Of a stretch of 64,000 nt of DNA, positions 55,765 to 64,000 are shown one piece after another. The first letter of the stretch is position 1. Each line of letters begins with the position of its first letter. The notes under the pieces were generated by a model. It saw only the letters and a program-made list of their open reading frames with translations. It was not told where the DNA came from and did not search any database. The position numbers were made by a program, and so were the translations under genes. The stretch spans positions 186,001-250,000 of the forward strand of contig CALYLW010000180.1 of the NCBI GenBank assembly GCA_944989445.1. The letters run 5' to 3'. This stretch comes from Ampullaceana balthica. Lineage: Eukaryota; Mollusca; Gastropoda; Lymnaeidae.

Positions 55765-55972
55765 GTGGGGGGGGGGTTAATGCTAGACATGTATGTAACA
55801 CAACTGCTTCATACTAAACCTGTCCAAGTTTTAATAGATTGGCAAGACAGGCAAGAAAAGTACGAACATTTTATTTTATTCTATTTTAGATAATCATGTG
55901 AATTAAAATATTTGTTTTCTCCATTAAAAAATACTAATTAATGTCTGGAGCAAAACTCAAGAAAACACTCAC

Positions 55973-56090
55973 AGCTACAGGTTGTTCCTAGCCTCTTTCT
56001 TGTTGATCTCTTCTTGCTCTTTCCTCTGGAGATGATGTACGGCTCTCCATCCGACATGGAGAAACAATCGAACTGTGCTTTCCGCGGCAT
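55973..56090 (-). CDS. Membrane-protein gene C, exon 1
   Basis: The acceptor ACCACAG leaves one base before ATG, as in genes A and B, so an upstream phase-2 exon is expected. It encodes MPRKAQFDCFSMSDGEPYII and SRGKSKKRSTRKRLGTTCS, and ends in phase 1 at GCT|GTGAGT. It shares MPRK and a basic tail with A and B but is 12 residues longer. Exon 0 was not found; translation may start here. Confidence 0.65.
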
Positions 56091-56373
56091 GCTGTGGTTT
56101 TAGTAAACAAAAAAATATCTCTTAAGTATCAATTTATCAAATTTAAAAAAACAACCAAAAAAAACAAATGGAGGTCAAGTTAAAAATAAATCGTCACTAA
56201 GAGTAATTATAAAATGTCTTAAATAATTTTTTTTAAAGTAAAGTTTATAAACACTAGTTCTGAAGGTTATTTAAGCTGCTGTCATATAATTACTCAAATG
56301 CCGTCCGATTTCAAAGCAAAGAAGTGACGTCTAAAAATGTTGATATATTAGGGGGGGGGGTATTAGGGGTAAG

Positions 56374-56480
56374 GGGCCGTCCATAAATGACGTCAAGCAA
56401 TTTGGTCGATTTTTACCCCCCTCCCACTCGTCACACCTCGTCACAAAAACTTAGACCACCCCCCCCCCTCCAATATCCCC
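56374..56480. mobile_element. MITE left-end fragment (GGGGCCGTCCATAAA)
   Basis: Starts GGGGCCGTCCATAAATGACG and continues with TCACACCTCGTCACAAAAAC, like 10507-10773. No right end was found. Confidence 0.7.
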
Positions 56481-56574
56481 CTAAAACGATGTATTGTCTA
56501 TTTGAAAATGAGCTTGCCTCAGAACACTATTGATATTTTAGTATATATTTAGTGTAAGGCTGCACTCTAATGCA

Positions 56575-57230
56575 TTCGTCATTCATATGTAGGTTCAGAC
56601 AGCTTCATAATCAATGCATTGGTCACTCGTATGTATTAGGTTTAGACGGGTTCACTTCGTCACTCATATGTATAGGCTCAGACGGGTTCACATGGTCACT
56701 TATGTGTAGGTTCATATAGGTTGACAATCAATGCATTAGTCACTTATGTGTAGGTTCATATAGGTTGACAATCAATGCATTGGTCACTCGTATGTAGGTT
56801 AAGACGGGTTCACTTGGTCACTCATGTGTAGGTTCATATAGGTTGACAATCAATGCATTAGTCACTTATGTGTAGGTTCATATAGGTTGACAATCAATGC
56901 ATTGGTCACTCGTATTTAGGTTCAGACGGGTTCACTTGGTCACTCGTGTGTAGGTTCATATAGGTTGACAATCAATGCATTAGTCACTTGTGTGTAGGTT
57001 CATATAGGTTGACAATCAATGCATTGGTCACTTATGTGTAGGTTCATTTAGGTTGACAATCAATGCATTAGTCACTTGTGTGTAGGTTCATTTAGGTTGA
57101 CAATCAATGCATTAGTCACTTGTGTGTAGGTTCATATAGGTTGACAATCAATGCATTGGTCACTTGTGTGTAGGTTCATTTAGGTTGACAATCAATGCAT
57201 TAGTCACTTATGTGTAAGTTCAGACAGGTT
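56575..57230. repeat. ~44-bp minisatellite
   Basis: About 15 units with core TTGACAATCAATGCATTGGT and a CACTTGTGTGTAGGTTCATA half, in variant orders. It is upstream of gene C exon 1. Confidence 0.95.
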
Positions 57231-57810
57231 CACGATGTTTCTGGGTGATACTCGGAGACAGTATCTGAAACTGAATGTTTAAGTGTCTCAAGTGTCGTTA
57301 CGTCAACTGATCCTTTTTGGAAGCTAACTTCCATTCCTTTATTGACTCTTGGCAGATTCCAGACTATGCTCTTGCAGCCTGTCAGGGCCTCGTCACTGTC
57401 AAGATGTGGAGGGGGGAGGGGGCGGACGAAATTCTACTCCAATTCATCATGCAGCTCAGTTTGTCATCTTAAACAAAATGAACAGCCTGGATAATCGCCA
57501 TCGAAAGGGTATAAGTTACTTGCACAATGCTCTGTGTTTCTATTTCTCTTGCTGACTTTAGCACCTACATTAGAGCACTGCGGTAATCAACATAATTAAG
57601 GAGAACTATGGAAAACTAAAGTCTGTCCTTACACTAAGACTAAGGAGACTGTTCTAGCACAACATAATCTCTATGTGCACCTGTACCACATAGGCACATA
57701 GGCCCTTGCACTACAGAGTTTAATCGCAGTCTCCATGAGTAATCGAGCTTCTACAGACAGGACAATGCCATTGGATGCCAGAATTGTCACTCAGCGAAAT
57801 GTTTACAATA
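57231..57810. other. No clear feature
   Basis: Unique sequence. A short plus frame at 57349-57555 lacks support. If gene C has an exon 0 it should lie in or beyond this region on the minus strand, but I did not find the SR-rich signature. Confidence 0.4.
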
Positions 57811-57817
57811 GACTTAC

Positions 57818-57902
57818 CATTGACTATGATTGACCTTTGAACCGTTGAAAGCTTTGCGCTTATCCACAAGAACGCCAACACTAAGAAATACTCATCACTC
57901 AT
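57818..57902 (-). CDS. Candidate first exon with signal peptide
   Basis: From ATG at 57900-57902 the frame reads MSDEYFLVLAFLWISAKLST and VQRSIIVN, then a phase-1 donor AATG|GTAAGT. A hydrophobic core near the N-terminus and a phase-1 intron shortly after it are typical of genes for secreted or membrane proteins. The next exon was not identified. Its phase does not fit gene C exon 1 (phase 2), so it may belong to another gene or to an isoform. Confidence 0.4.
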
Positions 57903-57904
57903 TA

Positions 57905-58800
57905 CCCCCAGGCACAAACAAAGTAGAAAATATCGTCGCAGTTAAATAAAAAGTTTAAACAAATCTCATCTCCTTCTGTACATAATGATATTTATATTGC
58001 AATTAATTACAGTTTTAAAAATTGCATTTATATTCGTTTAGACTGTTAGCAGTGTGTTGTGTTCCTGGTTTACTCAGCACTAGCTATTGGAGTTTGCCAT
58101 ATCTTACCTTTAACTTGTTTTGCCAAGATGAGACTAACGGTCGTCGCCTTGTAGCGTAAAAACCAAAGAAAGTTCAGGCGCAGTGCGTTTTGGTGTTAAA
58201 GTTAATGGCTTTGAGAGTTCGACAGTATTTTGGCGTGAAGATTTTTTTTTAATGTTTTATTCGTGGTGCGCAATAGTGTTACTGCTCAAATTTATTGTGG
58301 CAAAGTGTTAAAGTTCTACTCCATGATGAGGTAGTCGTCGCTTTACCGTTTAAGCTCTTTGACTAGACTTTTCTTGCACAGCATGCACCGCAATATAATA
58401 TTATAATATGATGTGATGATTACGTTTTGAGTTGATCCCAAAAATAAATGTGCGCCATCTTGTTCTAAAATTTCTACACGTCTTCAGTGGTGTGCTAACA
58501 GATATTTCTAAATTCAAATATTTGCATGAAATTATTCTATACTGGCCATGTCGCCTCACTCAAACGTATGCTTAATACTATTAATAGAATTTTAATTTAT
58601 TTTCAAGCATAAACATGTCATGTCGATACAATAGTTACGGTATTGAACACATTACCTTTATTGACTTGATCTCATGTATTCATGTTATTTCAAATAAATT
58701 AGACCCTATATGCTTATAAATTTGGTATTCTCATATGTTTCTAGTTCCTATATAATTTGTGTTCTTTTGTGAGTTGGGATCTTTTATAAAAACATATAAT
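57905..58800. other. No clear feature
   Basis: AT-rich unique sequence, possibly promoter of the candidate exon at 57818. No coding frame. Confidence 0.4.
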
Positions 58801-58834
58801 CTACCAATAAATATAATTCACCGCAACAACCCGT

Positions 58835-59115
58835 GTTCAAATGAGCATGACGAAATACCCTCGCTGGTGTCCACCAATGACCAATCACAGTTTATGGTTG
58901 GCAAGCTACGGTAGTAAAGGGTGGGGGCGGGGGGCAGGTAACAATAACCACAATGCGCGTATCTTGAGACCTACAGAGCGTCGGCGATTCCGCATTGTTT
59001 TCATTTCTTCGTGCTGCTGTTTGTGATCTTTCTTTCCCGCCCTCCCCCCGTTATTTGAACAATCTATGAGCAAGTCTGCGGCGTATGCTGCGCCGTGGGT
59101 CGTATCTAGTAGTAT
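58835..59115. repeat. Interspersed repeat family X, copy 3
   Basis: GAGCATGACGAAATACCCTC, ACCAATCACAGTTTATGG, TAGTAAAGGGTGGGGGCG, CTTCGTGCTGCTGTTTGTG and GCGGCGTATGCTGCGCCGTG, ending GTCGTATCTAGTAGTATATA. This is the most complete copy, with no coding frame. Confidence 0.75.
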
Positions 59116-59217
59116 ATATATTTATATACATGTGTATAGTTAGTGTCTTGGAAGAGATGGTCATTGATTTGTTTAGAAAGTCAACCAGTGACATGGCAGA
59201 CACGTTCCACATTTGAA

Positions 59218-59480
59218 AGGGGCACGGTGGTCGAGTGGGATGCGCGCTCGGCTGGCGTACCGACGGTCACGAGCTCGTATCCATGTGAAGGCAAGGATTT
59301 GTTCCTGGGGCCTAGGTCGTCCCTGAGTCCACCCAGCTTCGAATGGGTACCTAACACTAGTTAGGGCAATGAGGGCGGCTGGGTAATGCGTGAAACCCTC
59401 ATAGCCGTGGCCTGTGAACGCTACATCACTTGCCAACAGACCGGCATGGTCTGTGGACGCAATAATCTTTTTTACAAAAA
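59218..59480 (+). mobile_element. tRNA-derived SINE, copy 2
   Basis: GGTGGTCGAGTGGGATGCGC and a weak box B (CACGAGCTCGTATCC), then the same body as 33091-33325 (CTGAGTCCACCCAGCTTCGA, GGGTACCTAACACTAGTTAG). The tail TGGACGCAATAATCTTTTTT matches the LINE at 39880-40250. The weakened box B suggests it is not transcribed now. Confidence 0.85.
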
Positions 59481-59784
59481 TATCTTTTCATTTGGTCCTT
59501 AAACTTAATGTAAAGTATTCTTAAACACGGTGTTTTTTTTTAAATATCTCTTTATTATATCATGAAGACTAACTATAACTTTCTTTTAGTTTTAATGAAA
59601 TATTCCTTTTCCTTGTAACGTGTGCAGATCACCACAAAAACACTCACTACGTAATAACATGTTTGAATATCTTCTGTGTGTTTAGATTTTTGAAATAGTT
59701 CCATCAACAGGGGCTTAGTTAACTTATTTAAGATAGCTGCAGGGAATTAGTGGTTTTAAAAGACTTCAATTTGAGACATCAGAG

Positions 59785-60070
59785 GTCCCTGTAGGTCAGG
59801 CAGGTCGTGATGATGGGGCAATCAGGGGTCCCGTTATGTCAGGCAGGTCACAATGATGGGGCAATCAGAGGTCCCTGTAGGTCAGACAGGTCGTGATGAT
59901 GGGACAATCAGAGGTCCCGTTAGGTCAGGCAGGTTGTGATGATGGGGCAATCAGAGGTTTCTACTGGTCAGTCCGGTCTCTATGATGGGGCAATCAGAGG
60001 TCCCTATATGTCAGGCAGGTCGTGATGATGGGACAATCAGAGGTCTCTGTAGGTCAGGCAGGTCTCGATG
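59785..60070. repeat. ~43-bp minisatellite overlapping the GH18 last exon
   Basis: About seven units with core GGTCAGGCAGGTCGTGATGA. The last unit (60030-60070) overlaps the end of the GH18 coding sequence, so the array was seeded from the exon's 3' end. Confidence 0.92.
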
Positions 60071-60183
60071 ACTTTGTTCCACAGCGGAAACGGGCCAAGT
60101 TCACACCCTGCCCCTGTGACGTCATCATAATTCAGCGAGTTTAGAGAGACTCCTCTTAGTTTTTTAAATATGACAGTGCTCAC
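60037..60183 (-). CDS. GH18 chitinase-like gene, last exon (X3)
   Basis: Acceptor TTTTAACAAACAG, 49 codons, stop TGA at 60037-60039, phase 0. It reads VSTVIFKKLRGVSLNSLNYD, DVTGAGCELGPFPLWNKVIE, TCLTYRDL. This aligns with the end of GH18 catalytic domains (usually GGxMxWxxDxDDF.G..C..G.FPL). The conserved Trp of the last barrel strand is Asn here (VSLNSLNYDD), so the protein may be a catalytically altered chitinase-like lectin. It ends right after the domain with no CBM14. Confidence 0.7.
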   Translation of the reverse strand: MSTVIFKKLRGVSLNSLNYDDVTGAGCELGPFPLWNKVIETCLTYRDL

Positions 60184-60702
60184 CTGTTTGTTAAAACACA
60201 ACACATGGCTCAAATGTGTATGTCTGAGAGCGTGTGTCTTTGTGTGTGTGTTCCGAAAAGTCATCTGTTAGGGATATTTTTCTTCTAAAGAGTAATTGAA
60301 ACCCCTTGAAATCGAAGGTTTCAGTGATTATTTAATGTTGTTGGTACGAGTAGATTAATTTATTGTTCAATGACAAAAGACCCCAACCTAAATTCAGTTG
60401 TTAAAAAAAATTGATCAAGTCCTATACGATTTTTTTTATAGATGTCTTAGTATTAAAGATAATAATTTTGACTATTATCACATGACTGACACATGTCTGG
60501 TCTAGTTAACTTAACATACAGGACTAATTTTATTTTATTGTCGGGCCAAGAAGGCTCATAGAGTTGATATTTGTGTTACAGGTCTTGCCAACCCCTTGTC
60601 TACCTGGTACATCCCTGCCCTCTGGTTGCCATGTGAGGGTTTGTTTTTTTATTACGAAATGTTATTGTTATGTAGATAGTAGATAGTATAAATAACTGTT
60701 AC

Positions 60703-60825
60703 CATATGATTGACACCTAACTTGTCCAAGTAGCCGAGCCAATGAGAAGAATCTTTGTAAACATTGGCCTCATAGTCGTAAGTGTAGTAAATGGTCGGTT
60801 TGTAGAGATTGATCAGCTCACAAGC
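60703..60825 (-). CDS. GH18 chitinase-like gene, exon X2
   Basis: Acceptor TTTGAACAG and donor ATG|GTAACA enclose 41 codons in phase 0: ACELINLYKPTIYYTYDYEA, NVYKDSSHWLGYLDKLGVNH, M. It corresponds to the GH18 segment with (Y)xEIC...YD...PY...W.GYDD. The first Gly-Tyr pair after Trp (HWLGYLDK) is the expected W-x-G-Y motif. All exon junctions of this gene are phase 0, which supports the join. Confidence 0.72.
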
Positions 60826-60839
60826 CTGTTCAAACATTG

Positions 60840-61415
60840 ACCAAAGTCATGAGGGAAAACGATAGTTTATTAACTTCCATGTTGTTGTTTTATTTTTAAA
60901 AACAAAATATAGAGAAAAGAATTGATTAATTAAATAAAGCCTAACAGTAAATTTAAAGCTTTATTAATGGACCAATGTTAAAACGTGTACTTATGACTTA
61001 AGAACGCTTGTAAACTACCTTCTTATGAAAATAAAGTTACACGAATGATTAGACTAACTGTCTAAAACATTCCTTTAAAAAAAGACCAAATTACATGCAC
61101 GCATATACATACAAACGCATACATTCGCGTGTACACTCGTTTACACGCTCACACGCACACGCATACGTTCACGTGCACATGTAAGTTTTCAAATGAATGC
61201 ACCTGCCTGTCAATTTGTGTTTGATAAGTGAACCACCAGGGACGTCGCCCACCTTTTGGAAGCCCCCTTGCAAAATGTGTGTTTTTCCCCTTTGCTTTCA
61301 AAGTTGGTCTTGAAATTTCTCTACCAATCTTAATTTTGGGTATTTTACTTGGCGAAGCCGACATTACACAAAGCATAACCCAGAAGGTTTCACAGTACTC
61401 TCTATGATTCCTTTT
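60840..61415. other. Intron, no clear feature
   Basis: AT-rich intron of the GH18 gene with a short CACGCA/ACGCATAC-rich tract at 61095-61190. The minus frame at 61149-61376 has no support. Confidence 0.5.
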
Positions 61416-61424
61416 TATAAATGT

Positions 61425-61875
61425 TACCTTGCTAGAAATCTGACTATAATTGTTACATCGCTAGGACTCATGATTACAATTGTTACCTCGCTAGGACTCA
61501 TGATTACAATTGTTACCTCGCTAGGACTCATGATTACAATTGTTACCTCGCTAGGACTCTGACTATAAATGTTACCTTGCTAGGACTCTATTTTACCTTG
61601 CTATGACTGTATTGTTACCTCGGTAGGACTCCTGATTATAATTCTTATCTCGCCACGACTCTGACTATAGCTGCTACCTCGCTAGGACTCTAATGTTACC
61701 TCGCTAGGAATCTAATGTTACCTCGCTAGGACTCTATTGTTACCTCGCTAGGACTCTAATGTTACCTCGCTAGGACTCTAATGTTACCTCGCTAGGTCTT
61801 TATTGTTACCTCGCTAGGACTCTAATGTTACCTCGATAGGTCTCTAATGTTACCTCGCTAGGACTCTATTGTTAC
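61425..61875. repeat. ~21-30 bp minisatellite starting at the GH18 X1 donor
   Basis: About 17 units with core GTTACCTCGCTAGGACTC in ~21-bp (CTAAT/CTATT spacer) and ~30-bp (CATGATTACAATT spacer) forms. On the minus strand each unit reads GCGAG|GTAACA, matching the X1 donor GTGAG|GTAACA where the array begins. Confidence 0.95.
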
Positions 61876-62058
61876 CTCACTATAAGGAACCACTCCATCG
61901 AGCCCAGTCAGTGGTGATTTCGAAGGTCCGGAGCAAGGCGAGTTTATCTTCAGAGTTTGATGTGGGCCCACCGCTACGTACACGCCGTAAAACGGGATGA
62001 TGATGGTCAGCTTACCCCATGGGTGACCCCAGTCAATCCAGGTCTCAATGTCTCTGAT
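61876..62058 (-). CDS. GH18 chitinase-like gene, exon X1
   Basis: Acceptor ACATTTGCAG and donor GAG|GTAACA, 61 codons, phase 0 at both ends. It reads IRDIETWIDWGHPWGKLTII, IPFYGVYVAVGPHQTLK, SPCSGPSKSPLTGLDGVVPY, SE. WIDWGHPWGKL...IPFYG is the GH18 block usually written W...G.P..KL..G.P.YGR; the Arg after YG is Val here. The catalytic DGxDxDWE block should lie in an upstream exon outside or near the window edge. GH18 proteins hydrolyse or bind chitin, usually after secretion. Confidence 0.82.
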
Positions 62059-62065
62059 CTGCAAA

Positions 62066-62760
62066 TGTGCAACAGGATTAGTTTTTAAAATATTAAATTA
62101 GAAATACAGTATTATTTTTTAATGCTAAAAAATTCATGATTAATGTGAAGAGCTGAAATAAGACAGGTTCCATAACTCATGTTTTTTTGATTGGTTGAAT
62201 TACGATCCTTAAAAAGTTTTCTCTTAAAATTCTTTACACTTAAAAATATTCCTATTCATTTCCAATGTTTGATGAGGACATACAAACGGACTGACGCGAA
62301 AGCAAATTTATAAAACGTTGTAAGAAAATAACCTTAAGCCAAATTATTTCTTGATTATTATTTATAACTATTTATCTAGTTTCTTGATTTACACTGTTAG
62401 GGATACGTTCAAATGGAAAACATTATTTTATATTTTCCTCTTGAATATTAATTGGCTTTTTTATTTTTGGTTTTGCTTAGTAAACCTGACTTTGATTAAA
62501 AGTACCATGCATTGAGGGGAAAACATTTCTAGACCTAGTCTAGTATTATATTTCTTTAAATACAGTATTTATTTGGCTCCAATTTGGTTTATATAGTACC
62601 GGTATATAAAACTATAAGACTGAAGAAGCCATGCCAAAAACAGCAACCAAAAAAAAATTAGTAATAAAAATGTAAACAGAATGAAAGACTCCCTATGTTC
62701 GCCCGACGTGTTCAACGAAGACCACACTGAAAATCATGGGGATATTAGTCTGTGGCAGTT
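62066..62760. other. Intron, no clear feature
   Basis: AT-rich sequence within the GH18 gene. No coding frame. Confidence 0.5.
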
Positions 62761-62764
62761 GGAT

Positions 62765-62975
62765 GAGTTAGGGGCCGTTTTGACCGGGGCCATTTTGAAC
62801 GGGGCCGTTTTGACAGGGGCCGTTTTGACCGGGGCCATTTTGACCGGGGCCATGTTGACAGGGGCCGTTTTGACCGGGCCGTTTTGACAGGGGCCGTGTT
62901 GACCGGGGCCGTTTTGACAGGGGGTCGTGTTGACAGGGGCCCTTTTGTCAGGGGTCGTTTTGTCCGGGGCCGTCT
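62765..62975. repeat. 15-bp minisatellite
   Basis: About 13 units of TTTTGACCGGGGCCG with variants. The pentapeptide-like VLTGA frame is a repeat shadow. Confidence 0.95.
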
Positions 62976-63017
62976 TGTCGGTGAGCCATTAAATTAAATG
63001 AAAATGATGTTTGCTCT

Positions 63018-63205
63018 AGCACAGTGGCGTCATTGGGTAGGTGCGAGGGTGCGGACCACACCGGGTGAAACCGTCACAAACGGAGACACCTACGGGTAAA
63101 ATTCTGTATGTTCCCTTTATTTTTCACAGGCAGACCCGGAGGAGGGTAAGTTGTGAGGCGGTGACACCATGACCTAACGCACTGGGTGACACTAATCCTA
63201 GTGAC
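63018..63205. mobile_element. MITE-like fragment
   Basis: Starts CAGTGGCGTCATTGGGTAGG and contains GCGGACCACACCGGGTGA, like 8043-8135 (GCGGACCGCCCTGGGTGA). The right part GGTGACACTAATCCTAGTGA could be the other end. No target duplication established. Confidence 0.5.
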
Positions 63206-63264
63206 GACTCTGCTCTAGCTACCTACTATTAAATAAAAAGCCTCATGTTGTTTTTTTCCTAGCA

Positions 63265-63715
63265 ACTTACCATGGCCTTAAAAGCAACGTCATGTTTGCC
63301 AAGCTACATACCATGGCCTTAAAAGCAACGTGATGTTTGCCAAGCTACATACCATGGCCTTAAAAGCAACGTGATGTTTGCCAAGCTACATACCATGGCC
63401 TTAAAAGCAACGTGATGTTTGCCAAGCTACATACCATGGCCTTAAAAGCAACGTGATGTTTGCCAAGCTACATACCATGGCCTTAAAAGCAACGTGATGT
63501 TTGCCAAGCTACATACCATGGCCTTAAAAGCAACGTGATGTTTGTCAAGCTACATACCATGGCCTTAAAAGCAACGTCATGTTTGCCAAGCTACATACCA
63601 TGGCCTTAAAAGCAACGTGATGTTTGTCAAGCTACATACCATGGCCTTAAAAGCAACGTGATGTTTGCCAAGCTACATACCATGGCCTTAAAAGCAACGT
63701 GATGTTTGCCGTGGC
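63265..63715. repeat. 40-bp minisatellite with a donor in each unit
   Basis: About 12 nearly perfect units with core TACCATGGCCTTAAAAGCAA. On the minus strand each reads AAGGCCATG|GTATGTAGC, a good donor match, and the right-most unit abuts a possible exon (63683-63716). Confidence 0.97.
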
Positions 63716-63716
63716 T
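63683..63716 (-). CDS. Possible small GH18 exon at the array edge
   Basis: After a plausible acceptor (TTCAAACTGCAG) come 34 bases ending ATG|GTATGT. In the frame ending in phase 0, as GH18 X1 requires, it reads HGKHHVAFKAM, reminiscent of the helix after the GH18 catalytic block (K.NF..LLKAM). It is very short, and the same bases recur in all 12 repeat units, so the call is speculative. Confidence 0.2.
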
Positions 63717-63719
63717 GCA

Positions 63720-64000
63720 GTTTGAATCTAAATACGCTCTTCCGAATATTGTTTCGTCAACATAACTGAATAGATAAAACAGTTTTTAAATATCTAAAGT
63801 GTTTTTTATGTTATTGTTTATTTTATTTAATTGATTACATTTTTAACAGAAATTTTCACAAAACAGAATGTCTTGATTATTTTTGAACAACTTGCTTTAG
63901 GTTGTTGTTTATGAATATTTGTTTATCATTAGTTGTTTATGATTAGTTGTTTATTATTAGTTGTTATGATTAGTTGTTTGAGTAAAACAGTTAGACCTAA
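63720..64000. other. No gene seen; TTAGTTGTTTATGA repeat at the end
   Basis: AT-rich. Four irregular copies of TTAGTTGTTTATGATTAG-type words lie at about 63895-63985. Confidence 0.5.

Noticed and set aside
57818..57902. Signal-peptide exon as exon 0 of gene C
   Set aside because: Its donor is phase 1, but gene C exon 1 needs a phase-2 partner; reading through in phase 1 meets a stop.
62681..62887. Pentapeptide-repeat-like protein (VLTGA)
   Set aside because: Shadow of a 15-bp satellite; the frame is broken by unit-length changes.

Overview
The window looks like a repeat-rich, AT-rich animal genome. I infer a lophotrochozoan, most likely a gastropod mollusc. The basis is spliced genes with small exons and GT-AG introns, dense hAT-type MITEs, APE-type LINEs, a tRNA-derived SINE, a Ty3/gypsy-like retroelement, and many minisatellites. 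No bacterial-type operon, CRISPR array or rRNA is visible, and most long open frames are shadows of tandem repeats whose unit length is a multiple of three.

Layout. 0-3 kb: two minisatellites, one interrupted by a hAT element with an 8-bp target duplication and one by a 719-bp unclassified insert. 3.6-7.2 kb (+): the 3' part of a chitin-binding (CBM14/peritrophin-A) gene, with MITEs and satellites in its introns. 7.4-11.5 kb: transposon debris. 11.5-56.1 kb (-): a tandem family of three small single-pass membrane-protein genes, called A, B and C here. I rebuilt them from exons with matching splice phases: exon 0 is SR-rich, exon 1 is basic, exon 2 holds the membrane segment, exon 3 is Ser/Arg-rich and exon 4 is the C-terminus. 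A segmental duplication (about 13.45-29.83 kb and 30.13-53.4 kb) has both breakpoints in intron 2, so the middle gene B combines the 5' half of one unit with the 3' half of the other. Gene B carries in-frame stops and a shifted start. The family was not recognised. 57.8 kb (-): a candidate first exon with a signal peptide. 60.0-62.1 kb (-), possibly to 63.7 kb: the 3' exons of a GH18 chitinase-like gene.

The duplicated units also carry a LINE (20.4-23.5 kb) and 5'-truncated LINE pieces (36.5-37.9 kb). The second unit alone has an 8.2-kb hAT-bounded insertion (43.2-51.4 kb) holding hAT transposase remains, four tandem ~560-bp elements, a (TTG)n tract and a gypsy-like element whose integrase lies upstream of its RT. 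The first unit preserves the matching empty site.

The most unusual pattern is that several minisatellites start exactly at a 5' splice site, and every unit repeats that site. This holds for exon 0 of A and B, exon 3 of B and C, GH18 exon X1, and probably an upstream GH18 exon. Introns therefore begin with tens of tandem donor-like sequences. A further GH18 array overlaps the 3' end of its last exon. Two more arrays arose inside the LINE coding region, which suggests repeated local amplification of existing functional sequence.
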